DNA of 64,000 bases from assembly GCA_019188255.1 (NCBI GenBank), contig JAETXT010000001.1, positions 4,216,001 through 4,280,000 on the forward strand. Reading direction: 5' to 3'. The notes below the pieces were generated by a model. It worked only from the letters and a program-made list of their open reading frames with translations, was not told the origin of the DNA and made no database searches. This DNA is from Verticillium longisporum (taxonomy: Eukaryota; Ascomycota; Sordariomycetes; Glomerellales; Plectosphaerellaceae). A program made the translations under genes and the position numbers. Numbering within the stretch: position 1 is the first letter of the stretch; every line of letters starts with the position of its first letter. Positions 23,605-33,012 of this stretch are shown piece by piece.

Positions 23605-25948
23605 TCTATAGAGTTATCGCTTCTAGTAATCTAATAAATTTCATTAACTTTATATTCTTTATAGCTTTATTATAATATTATAAGATCTATTATTAAGTAT
23701 TTCTCTATTATTATATTTAATTAAATAAAGTATTAATAGAGTAAGTAATTATTAATATAGATAATTATCTATAGGAGTAATAGTTCTAAGCGTTTATAGA
23801 TCTCTTAGAGTATCTATTTAAAGATATAAACTATATTAAAGCTATTAATTATATTATAGATTTCGCTAGCTAGAACTAAATATATAATCTATTTATATTT
23901 AATAGATTATAAATAGAGGATATTATTATATATTATAAAAGTATTCTCTTAATTACTAAAAGATATTATTATATATTATAAAAGTATTCTCTTAATTACT
24001 AAAACGTTTATTATTTAGGAGGATAATAAATCCGATCTATAAACTAAAGTCCTTATTATTAATAAAAGAGCTATTAATAAATATATAAAATTAAGCTATT
24101 AAGAGATCTAAATATATATAATTTAAACTATAGCCTATATTAGCGATTTACTATTATATATATTTATTAAACTATTTAAAGTCTTCTTCCTAAGGGTTCT
24201 TAGCTTAAGCTATAATAGAGAAATCGAAGGCTACTTATAATTAATAGGTTAAAGTAATATAGGTATTATAAGCTCTCTAAGCGATATATTACTATTCTAA
24301 GCTTATTATCCCTAATATTACTAGCTCTAAGCGATTATTTTAACCTTTCTTTATATTATAAGATTATTAGCTTTAACTTTAATAATATAGCTATTAAAGA
24401 TATTATTAGATCCTATATTAAGGATAGAAGTAGGCTTTACTTAGAAGCTAGTATTTTCGAGCTCTATTTATTCCTTTTATATAAATATAGGCTCTCTAAG
24501 GTTAAGGGTATCGTTAATCTATATCCTAATTAGCCTAAAGCTCTCTCTAGCTCTAGTTAAGAGTAAATATAGATCGTAGCCTATTAGAATAGCGTTTAAG
24601 CGCTCTCTATAATAGTATTAATAGGTTATTAATTAATAGAGACCTAATTCTATAATATTATAGAATAGCTTTATAATATAGAAAATAATTCTTTCTAAGT
24701 ATTTATATTATAGCTCTTTAAGAATATATAGGAGAATATTATATAGTAGATCTATAGTATTCTAAGTATAGGCTTAATTAATATTATAAAGTATTAATTA
24801 ATAATTATATTATTATAATATTAGAGTAATTACTAGGATTAGCTATTAATTATAATATATAATTATAAATAATTATATTAATAGTATTCTTTTCTTCTAA
24901 TTATTATATCCTTAAATTATTAATTTTAACCTCTTATATAAAGCTTAAAGGAGGCCTTTTACCTCTCTTATAAGCTAATATCTAAAGATCTTAGCGCTTA
25001 GGAATATAGATCTCCTAATTAATACGATTATTCTAGCTATTAGGAGTAAATCGATTTCCTCCTAGTCGGACTATTTAAATAGCTTCTTAAAGGTTATTAT
25101 TCTATTTTTATTATATTATTAAATAGTTAAATCGTAATCCTATTATTCCCTTTTAATAATAAATTAATACTCGATCTATAAAGTCCTAATTATATTATTC
25201 TTATAATCTATAAAGGTTATTTATAATAGATTCGTAATATTTATTAACTTCCTAAGTCTTTTATATTATTATAGTAGAATTAGCTCTAAGTATTTAAATA
25301 GTTCTAAGGTCTTTAGAGTTCGGATTACTATTATTTCCCTAATTTCCTAATCTAGCGATCTATTATATAGCTTAATATATATTCCTCTGAACTCTATTAA
25401 GCTATTAACTATATCGACTATAACTACTATATTAGAAATTAATATAACCTTATAAGGATTTATCTATTTCTCCTATTCTTAGAATATAAGAACGTTGCTT
25501 CCTAGCTCTAGTAATCTTAATAGTAATTATTTAATATTTAGTCTATTATAAATATTAAGAGTATTATTAACTTTCTTCTTAATAATTATTTATTAAAGCT
25601 TTACTATTACTTTATTAATTATTTTAATATATTATATTTAGATTATAGTAAATACTAAATTAATAATACTCCTAGGTATTATTTTAAATATAAATAATAT
25701 AAATATTAATTTATTAAGCTTAATAATATCGTTTATTACTTTTATTATTCCCTAACGTAGAGATTCTAGGCTTATATTATAAGATTTTACTTTTAAAATC
25801 TTATATACTCTATAAATCAGCTTATAATAGCTCTTAACTTTATTAATTAATTAATAGGCCTCTATTAGGATCTAATAGTAGGTTATACCTAGGAGGCGTA
25901 TTTCTACTATAAATTCTATAGAAGTAAAGTTCTTTCTAGTATTAATAG

Positions 25949-26153
25949 TGAAACTGGGCAGGGCAGAAAGGTATAGCTTAGCGATAAAGTAATAAGGAGT
26001 AGCTAATTAGGGAAACGGACATTAGCTAGACTCGTTATGAGGACCCCTAAGGGATATACATCATCAATCCGATACTATACATTCAAGGACCTATCTTTTT
26101 CTCAAATGACTGCTTTATTGCTCTAATTAGTTGAGGTTATTACTAGCCCTACT
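25949..26153. repeat. 205-bp little-mutated insert in copia copy A
   Basis: The sequence abruptly regains CA and TG dinucleotides (starts TGAAACTGGGCAGGGC). It is flanked by TTAATAG on both sides (25942-25948 and 26154-26160), while the uninterrupted copia sequence, seen in copy B near 19530, has that motif once. It is therefore an insertion with a 7-bp (perhaps 8-bp with one mismatch) target duplication. There is no open frame and no clear terminal inverted repeat. It could be a small non-autonomous DNA element (hAT elements make 8-bp duplications) or a solo LTR; I cannot decide. Confidence 0.6.
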
Positions 26154-26435
26154 TTAATAGTTACGATATCTAGAAGCCTAAGATAAGTATTTAATTAATA
26201 CTTCTTAAGAGCTTCCTATATTATATAAACTATAAAATTAGGAATAAAAGTTATAGATTAGAATCTTATATATATATTAATTATATAAAGAATAGGCTTT
26301 CTATCTAAGTATATAATATCGATTAAAATCTTATAATTAAAATTAATATCTAACCTAAGAATAAATTTAAAGTATTATAGAGATTTCCCTTTAATTTAAT
26401 AAGAATAATAGAAGTAATTTATTAGCTCTAGAGTA

Positions 26436-28293
26436 ACGTACATGCACAGTGAGTGGGCCAGTACAGTGAGTGGACCACCTCACCTCGACCCGACAAACAT
26501 TCCAACCCAGAACTAAACAAAAACATAGGAAATCAATTGAAATCACGCCCCATTACCTTATTCAGAAGATAATATAGTCATCTGACAAGTTCTCGCGTTA
26601 TGGCCAGTATTTCCACAGGTGCCACAGGTCCGTTTCTTCGGTATAGCCCGAGTCGCGCGACCCGGATTCTGCCTCGTTTCCTCCCTCATCTGAACATCTA
26701 CCTCCTTCTGGGCAATCTGGTCTTGTCCATCACCTAGAGTCATACTCCCTCCTTCCCTGAGACGTACTTTTTAGCTCTCCGACGTCGGCTAAGGGTAGCA
26801 TTCTCGCTTTCAAGTATCTTGAGCCTTGCGTCCATTAGGACGAACTGGTGCATTATCTTGTGTGTACCCTTCGTGTATTGGTCGATAGCCTGAAGCATTG
26901 ATGTTGGTGAGCTTCCCTGGTGTCGGGAGATTCGATTCTTAATGAATTCGGACTGTGAAGTGGCTTCAATCGGGTTTGTAGGAGTCTTACACACCCATGG
27001 CTTAGGGAGTCCAGAAGACGTTCCTGGCGGCGTTGGTGTCTTTAATTTCACATCCAGCCTTGAAAGGACTGCTTCTGGGTCATGGGGGTAAGTCCAGCCC
27101 CTTGAAAACCTCCCTGGATGTTTTTTTCTGTCATAGAATTCTGGAATGCCGTAAAAAAGCTGGGAAGAAGTCCTCCTTGGAGATATGGTTTGTACCTGCC
27201 TTCATCTTCATCTCAATTTGCCGACCGTACGCTTTCTTCAGCGGTCCAAAACAGCCGACATCGAGAGGTTGGAGTAGATGGGACGAATGAGGAGGCATAC
27301 AAAGTGTAATGATCTTATTCTCCTTACAGTAAAGCTCGAATTTGGCGGAGTGGTGGCTTTCGTGGCCGTCTAGGATGAGAATGCGAAATGCGCCCGAAGT
27401 ACGCGACCTTGTATGTTGGTCGAAGTGCCGAATCCAATCGAGACCAATATCATTCGTAGTCCAGCCGTTTGGAGAGGTTGCGACCTTCCAGTCGCGAGGA
27501 AACGCGTCTTCTTCGTACCATGACGAGAGGTGAAATTTACCCGCAACAACGATGTATGGCGGGACACAGAATCCGGTCGCGCCAACGCCCTGGATCACTG
27601 TAACCCATTCCCGATTACCCGGCTGTCTCATCTTAACGTTAGAACGTCTTTCAGAGTTTGTAACAACCATTCCATTAGCGATAACGCCCATTTGGAAACC
27701 GGTCTCATCGAAGTTATAGGTGTCTTCGTCCGTCACGCCGTACTTCGCGACCATGTTACGTACGAGCGTAAACCACGCGTTTATCGCGTCGGGATCTTCG
27801 CATTGGGCCCTCTTATAGTCGTACTTTCGAAAGATACGCGTCCGGAGCGCAGGTTGTCGTTTGACGAATCTTGAAGCCCATCGCGGTCCGACGGGTGGTG
27901 CGTCGCGCGCCGCCAGCAGGACATTCGCCATATCTCCAACACTATCCAACCGAGGGGGTATGATCGGGAATCTAGGTCTAGTATGTATTCGACAATCGTT
28001 TGCTCTTCTAGCATTGTTAATTTCTTTAATTTGGATGTGATTTCGCTTCGGGATGGGGTGCCGTTCTGGCGGCGAACGAGAGTCGTTCGGCTGACATTGT
28101 AGATGGCTGCAGCACGTCGGGCGCTTAACCCTGGATCTTTTTCCATTGCTTGACGGGCAAGGAATAGCTGACTGTCTTGAGAAGGTGTTTCCATGACTGG
28201 TTGTAGAGAAAAGTAAGGTGGAATGTTGAAGTTTGGAGAATGACGCGAAAGTGGTCCACTCACTGTACTGGCCCACTCACTGTACATGTACGT
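26436..28293 (-). mobile_element. pogo-type DNA transposon, pogo-1
   Basis: 1858 bp bounded by ~43-bp terminal inverted repeats starting ACGTACATG and containing two copies of a CAGTGAGTGG-type motif each. TA dinucleotides flank both ends (26434-26435 and 28294-28295), the Tc1/mariner/pogo target duplication, and copia copy A continues on both sides. Base composition is host-like and RIP is essentially absent, unlike all surrounding DNA. It encodes a DDE transposase on the minus strand with several frame breaks. Confidence 0.92.
26558..28194 (-). pseudogene. pogo/Fot1-like DDE transposase of pogo-1, frame broken
   Basis: Starts at the ATG at 28194 (METPSQDSQLFLARQAM). A psq/CENP-B-type helix-turn-helix comes first, then the DDE domain with YNFDETGF, LILDGHESHHS and LLQPLDVGCFGPLKK, which gives the D-D-D triad of the pogo group. 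A coiled segment and a CCHC zinc knuckle (CGTCGNTGHNARTC) form the C-terminus. Comparison with pogo-2 and pogo-3 shows four one-base breaks, all in homopolymers: G5 at 27954-27958, A6 at 27153-27158, G5 at 27084-27088 and T5 at 26768-26772 (plus strand). They may be decay or sequencing error. Otherwise the protein looks complete, about 540 residues. Confidence 0.88.
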
Positions 28294-29750
28294 TATCCTA
28301 ATTAATATTATAGTCTATTCTTTAGAATAAATTTTATAATTTCTTAATAGATAGGTAATTAAATCGCTTATAAATATAATAGAGCTCTACTTCTATAAGA
28401 AATACTACTCTATTACTCTCTATCCCTATTATAAATATAATCCTAGAACTAATATAGATCTTTATATCTAGGAAGAACTAGAAATAGCTCTATTTATAGA
28501 AGATAGGTATATACTCTTAGATCTCCTTAATACGCTCTATTAGCTTATTATATATATTATCTAAATAGATTCTAAGATTATTTATATCTTTAATATAAAG
28601 GAGGAATAAAGTATCTATTAGGATAATATAGAATATAATTCTCTTAATTAATATTAGAATAGTAATCTCCTTTATTATAGAAATAGGATTTCCTACTCTA
28701 AATCTTATTCTAGCTTCTATTCCCTATTTATTAACTATTAAGCTTAATATTAAGGCTATAAGGGCCTTTATTTATAAAGCTCTTATTATAGAAATTAATA
28801 TTATATCTATATTAAAGATAATATTATATTAAATAGAAGTATTATTAATCTAATATTAAATAAAGAACTATTCTATTAAAGCTATTATTTTAAGCTTTAA
28901 ACTACTCCCTTTAATTCTATATTAAAACGATTTATTTATTAAGAAGTATATAATATAAATATTTATTAACTTATTCTCGGGATTAGACCTATAAGTATTA
29001 TTTACTCCTAGTTTATCGGAAATAGGATTATCTAATTCCGAGCTCTTAATAGATTCTATTATTATTAGAAACTAATAATATCCCTTCTATTAATCTCTAT
29101 ATACTTCCTATATATATTTCTATTATTCTTTTAAATATTATTATTCTTTAAGAGAATACTTTATTAATTTATAATCTAATTTAGAATATATCTAATATTT
29201 ATAAATTCTAAATAATTAATAATTATTAATTCTATATATTAATTACTCTCTACGATCTCCCTTTCTATTAGCTTAATAATATCTATTCCTATAATATTTA
29301 TTAATATAGAAGTACTTAAGTATTCTAATATTCTCCTCTACCTTTAATATACTCTTAAGCTATATAGTTATATATTAAAAGATCGTTCTAGCTTTATTAA
29401 TATAATTTTTAGCTCTAAAATACTTTAAACTGACCTTAGAATATTTATATAGAAATAAATCCCTTCCTTAAATATAAAGCTAAGTATTCTCTAATATTAT
29501 TAAAGCTTATCTTAAAGGATCTAGAGAACTTCTATTTATAGCTTTTTTATATTATTAGCTTCTATTATTATAGAATAGAATATTATTAAATTCTAATCTA
29601 TATAATACTATATTCTATTAATCTCTAAATTAAATTATTATTTAATTATTAAATATATCTATTAGAATTATATACTTTAATTTATATATTCTAGGAAGAA
29701 AGCTTATAATAATTCTAAAAATATATTTAGGAAGAATATATAAAGCTATA

Positions 29751-31609
29751 ACGTAATCCACAAGCGAGTGGTTCACCCAAGCGAGTGGTTCACTTCGCCC
29801 GGGCCCACGACCTACACCTGAATTCTACAGATTCCACCTCCGCCCGCGATGGAGACTCTTTCAAAAGAAGGTCAATTATTCCTTGCTATCCAAGCTATGG
29901 ACAATGACCCGAACCTAAGCGCCCGGAGTGCTGCGAGGATCTACACCGTCCCCTTAACGACGCTCCTCCGACGCCAGAAGGGCAAACCCTCCCGACGCGA
30001 AAGCCCGCCCAATTCTGCCAAATTAACAGTACTACAAGAGAAAACTATTGTCGAATATATCCTTGACCTAGATGCGCGATCTTACCCTCCCCGGTTGGGT
30101 GAGGTCGGAGATATGGCGAATCGCCTGCTTGCCGACCGTGACGCGCCACGCGTCGGGAAGAACTGGGCCGCAAACTTCGTCAAACGGCAACCAGAGCTCC
30201 GGACGCGTTTCTTTCGCAAGTACGACTACAAGAGGGCCCAATGCGAAGATCCGGACGCGATAAACGCGTGGTTCCGCCTCGTGCATAACATGATCGCCAA
30301 GTACGGCATCCAAGAGGCTGACATGTACAACTTTGACGAGACCGGCTTCCAGATGGGCGTTATCGCCAACGGAATGGTCGTGACCAGTTCGGAAAGACGG
30401 TCCAATGTGAAGATGAGGCAGCCAGGCAACCGGGAATGGGTTACGGTGATCCAGGGCGTTGGCGCGTTGGGTTTCTCCGTCCCGCCGTTCATCGTGGTTT
30501 CGGGCAAGTACCACCTCTCGAGCTGGTACCAGGACGACGCGATTTCTCGCGACTGGAGAATCGCAACATCTCCAAACGGCTGGACGACGAATGATATTGG
30601 TCTGGAATGGATTCGGCATTTTGACAGGCATACAAAGTCCCGTACTTCGGGCGGTTATCGCCTACTGATCCTGGATGGCCACGAAAGTCACCACTCGGTC
30701 GACTTCGAACTCTACTGCAAGGAGAACAACATCATCACACTCTGTATGCCTCCTCATTCGTCACATCTACTCCAGCCTCTCGATGTTGGGTGTTTTGGCC
30801 CACTAAAGAAAGCATACGGTCGGCAAATCGAGGATAGGATGAGGGCGGGTACAACGCACATCAGCAAAGAGGACTTCTTCCCGGCGTTTTCGGCTGCATT
30901 TCAGCAAGCAATGACAGAAAAAACATCCAGGGAGGCTTTCGAGGAGCGGGGCTTGTCCCCCATAACCCGGAAACAGTCCTGTCAAAGCTGGATGTGAGGT
31001 TGAGGACGACGACGCCTCCGGGGACGTCCCACGGGGAGCGTGATTCTTGGGTCTCTAAGACGCCCACTAACCTGCTCGAGGCAGGTTCCCAGACTGACTT
31101 CATCAAAGGGCGAATCTCACGCCACCAGGGAAGCTCCCCAACGTCAATTTTAGATGCTGTTGACTATCTTGCGAAGGGGACGCGGGGTGTTATGCACCAG
31201 ATCGCTCTTTTGAAGTCAGAGGTTATGATCCTTCGAGAGGAAAATGCTACACTAAGCCGACGCCGGAGGGCCAAAAGCTACGTCTCCGGGAAGGAGGAAG
31301 CATGGCTGTAGGCGAGGGACAGGACAAGATTGCTCAGAAGGAAGTAGATATCCAGATAAAAGAGGAAACGCTGCAGAACCCGGGTCCCGCGTCGTGGTCC
31401 CAGCCGAAGAAACGATGCTGTAGCGTATGCGGGAAGACCGGCCACAACGCGAGAACTTGTCAGGTAGCTATCTCATCGTCTGCAAAAGACGAGGAGGAGT
31501 GATTTTAATTGATTTACGGCGTTTGGGTTGAGGTTTTCCTCGGAATGTTTGTCGGGTCGGGGTGAAGTGAACCACTCGCATGGGTGAACCACTCGCTTGT
31601 GGATTACGT
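29751..31609 (+). mobile_element. pogo-type DNA transposon, pogo-2, at a chimeric junction
   Basis: 1859 bp, nearly the same length as pogo-1, with ~45-bp terminal inverted repeats starting ACGTAATCC that contain the doublet AAGCGAGTGGTTCAC. TA flanks both ends (29749-29750 and 31610-31611). The left neighbour is copia copy A (equivalent to copy B position about 17790); the right neighbour is MULE-1 5' sequence instead of the continuing copia. Composition is host-like, without RIP. Confidence 0.92.
29849..31502 (+). pseudogene. pogo/Fot1-like DDE transposase of pogo-2, long intact DDE frame then two shifts
   Basis: The first frame, 29849-30997 (382 codons), carries the helix-turn-helix N-terminus and the whole DDE core (YNFDETGF, LILDGHESHH, LLQPLDVGCFGPLKK). 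Near 30918-30923 an A6 run is one base short of what pogo-1 has (A7), so the natural frame continues -1 into 30994-31311, which has a coiled segment ending RRRRAK. A second -1 step at the A4 run 31273-31276 leads into the last part with the zinc knuckle CSVCGKTGHNARTC, ending at 31502. The DDE domain may still be expressed as a truncated protein. The element would be intact if both shifts are sequencing errors or are read through by frameshifting. Confidence 0.85.
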
Positions 31610-31787
31610 TATTTCTATAGTAAAGGAGATAATAGGACCCTTAATAATAGCCTTAGTAATAGTAAATAAGTTTATTAATAAAGGAAGTATTATAAAGGCT
31701 TCGTTTAATAATAAAATAATATATTTATAATATTTAGAAGGCCTAAAATAAGTATATTTAGTACTATTACTATATTAGAGGGGGTTA

Positions 31788-31895
31788 ATAATCTTAGTAG
31801 TAGAGCTATATTCGTAGCTTTCCCCCTAACTATTATAGCTTTCCCCCTATTAGGCAGAGCAAATAACTAATAAGGGCCGAGCAAATAACCGTCCT
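31788..31895 (-). repeat. MULE-1 terminal inverted repeat, right (5' end of element)
   Basis: Inverted partner of 12943-13050. The sequence just inside it (31612-31787) is the reverse complement of MULE-2 sequence split between 53100-53159 and 60686-60810, showing that this is the element's 5' end. Confidence 0.85.
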
Positions 31896-32053
31896 TATAC
31901 TTGGGCACTGATAATCTCGCAAGTGACGCGATGCTGCTGTGTCGCTTTCGGCATATCGGGAGATTGCATAGTGTCCGAGACTGCTGCAACCTAGGACCTA
32001 GACCGAATGCTGGAAGATACCGTATAATCCTAGTCTGTTGCAGTGGAGGTATA

Positions 32054-32564
32054 AGTTCACTTGACTATTGGGTATCGACCTGAGCTAACTATTGGGTCCG
32101 CTTTTAATCTACGCTAAGCCTCTTTAGGAACTAACCTGACTATTAGGGGGTATGAGAATGGGGTGAAAGTATTAAAATAGGCTTACCTAAGATTAGCTGA
32201 TTTCTCTATCTTCGATAATCTATTTAGAATCGATTTAGAATAGATTATTTTCTAAAAAATTAGAAAAAAATAATAACCTTATTATATAGCTTTAATAAGC
32301 TAATTATAATAGATTTAATAGTCTAGCTTTAGTAGATTTAGTAGTCCGGCCTCAGTGGACTTAATGGTCTGGCCTCAGTGGACTTAGTGGTCTGGCCTGG
32401 CCTCTATTATATTAGGTAATCAAGGCACGTGATATTCCGGTACAGCTTTTAATCGCACCCTATAGCACCCCCCAATGGTCAGGTCAGCTCCCAAAGAGGC
32501 TTAGCGTAGATTAAAAGCGGACCCAATGGTCAGCTCAGGTCGATACCCAATGGTCAGGTGAGCT
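32054..32564. mobile_element. MITE-like element with ~95-bp terminal inverted repeats
   Basis: 511 bp. The left arm (32054 to about 32150, starting AGTTCACTTGACTATTGGG) is the inverted copy of the right arm (about 32466-32564, ending CCCAATGGTCAGGTGAGCT). ATA flanks both sides (32051-32053 and 32565-32567), a 3-bp target duplication. There is no coding frame. The left arm has C-to-T changes relative to the right (CTATTGG against CCATTGG), so RIP is one-sided. It lies about 160 bp outside the MULE-1 end and about 450 bp upstream of subtilase 1. A 3-bp duplication would fit a PIF/Harbinger-derived MITE, but the family is not established. Confidence 0.75.
32310..32402 (+). repeat. ~23-bp tandem repeat inside the MITE with a RIP gradient
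   Basis: Four units follow each other. The first reads TCTAGCTTTAGTAGATTTAG, the next TCCGGCCTCAGTGGACTTAA, then TCTGGCCTCAGTGGACTTAG and a partial TCTGGCCTGG. The first is the others with C-to-T and G-to-A changes, so mutation fades left to right, away from the repeat island. Confidence 0.7.
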
Positions 32565-33012
32565 ATAGCCTCGTTGCAGTGCCACCCCTTCTCCAATAGA
32601 TTGAAGTTATTAAGGTTCGCAGAAACGGGTCAATGGCAGGTCACGAGAGATAAACTTTCGCTCCAGGCCATTGCTGGTTGACAAACCCCATGCCTCACAT
32701 ACAGCTTTCCGGGGTGTGTCATGTCGACACATTACGCGGGGAGACCACAACGCATCCGCCTGGGCAAGAGCCGACATGCCCCTGAGACCGTGTTGCAAGC
32801 ATACGAGCATATTGAGAGCCATCCGGCGATGAAGCCCAATCACAAGACTCACAAAACTCGCGCAACAAGATGAAGCGAGTCAGAACACATGCGAAAACCT
32901 TCAAAAGGACGTCGCACCACCGCTTCTCCTAGTGGTTGCCAGAGCGTACAATCCTTACCGCCCTCCAGCTTCATGTTCGAGTCCCAAGCAGCAGAACATC
33001 AAGGAGGCAAAG

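Larger units (their letters stand above)
13819..29750 (-). mobile_element. copia-type LTR retrotransposon copy A, inverted, 5'-truncated and interrupted
   Basis: Pieces at 13819-16263, 23605-26435 and 28294-29750 are collinear, in reverse complement, with the complete copies B and C. Its 3' LTR is intact at 13819-14107, but the 5' LTR and about 1.5 kb of 5' sequence are absent: the copy stops at the pogo element at 29751. Interruptions are the TRIM-like element (15040-15555), copy B (16264-23604), a 205-bp insert (25949-26153) and pogo-1 (26436-28293). RIP has removed nearly all CpA/TpG, so no open frame survives. A tandem duplication of 43 bp (23919-23961 and 23962-24004) is also present. 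Confidence 0.85.
12943..31895 (-). mobile_element. Mutator-like element MULE-1, RIP-saturated and filled with nested insertions
   Basis: The ends at 12943 and 31895 are inverted copies of a ~108-bp sequence starting AGGACGGTTATTTG. By comparison with the second copy at 52829 onward, the left part (13051-13818) corresponds to the element's 3' region and the right part (31612-31787) to its 5' region, so it lies on the minus strand. Only about 0.9 kb and 0.3 kb of the MULE itself remain. The centre is replaced by copia, TRIM and pogo elements, and about 2 kb of MULE interior present in the second copy is missing. No convincing target-site duplication flanks the two ends. The MULE assignment rests on the long terminal repeats and on transposase-like translation in the second copy; the class is likely, not certain. 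Confidence 0.6.

Noticed and set aside
12943..31895. A giant cargo-carrying Starship element or a Maverick/Polinton, suggested by 19 kb between inverted ends
   Set aside because: The interior is explained by nested copia, TRIM and pogo insertions. No tyrosine-recombinase captain, viral-type polymerase or host-type cargo gene is visible.
32942..33000. A tRNA-like box B (GTTCGAGTCCC) upstream of subtilase 1
   Set aside because: The surrounding bases do not form a T stem or an acceptor stem, and no anticodon arm is found at the right distance.
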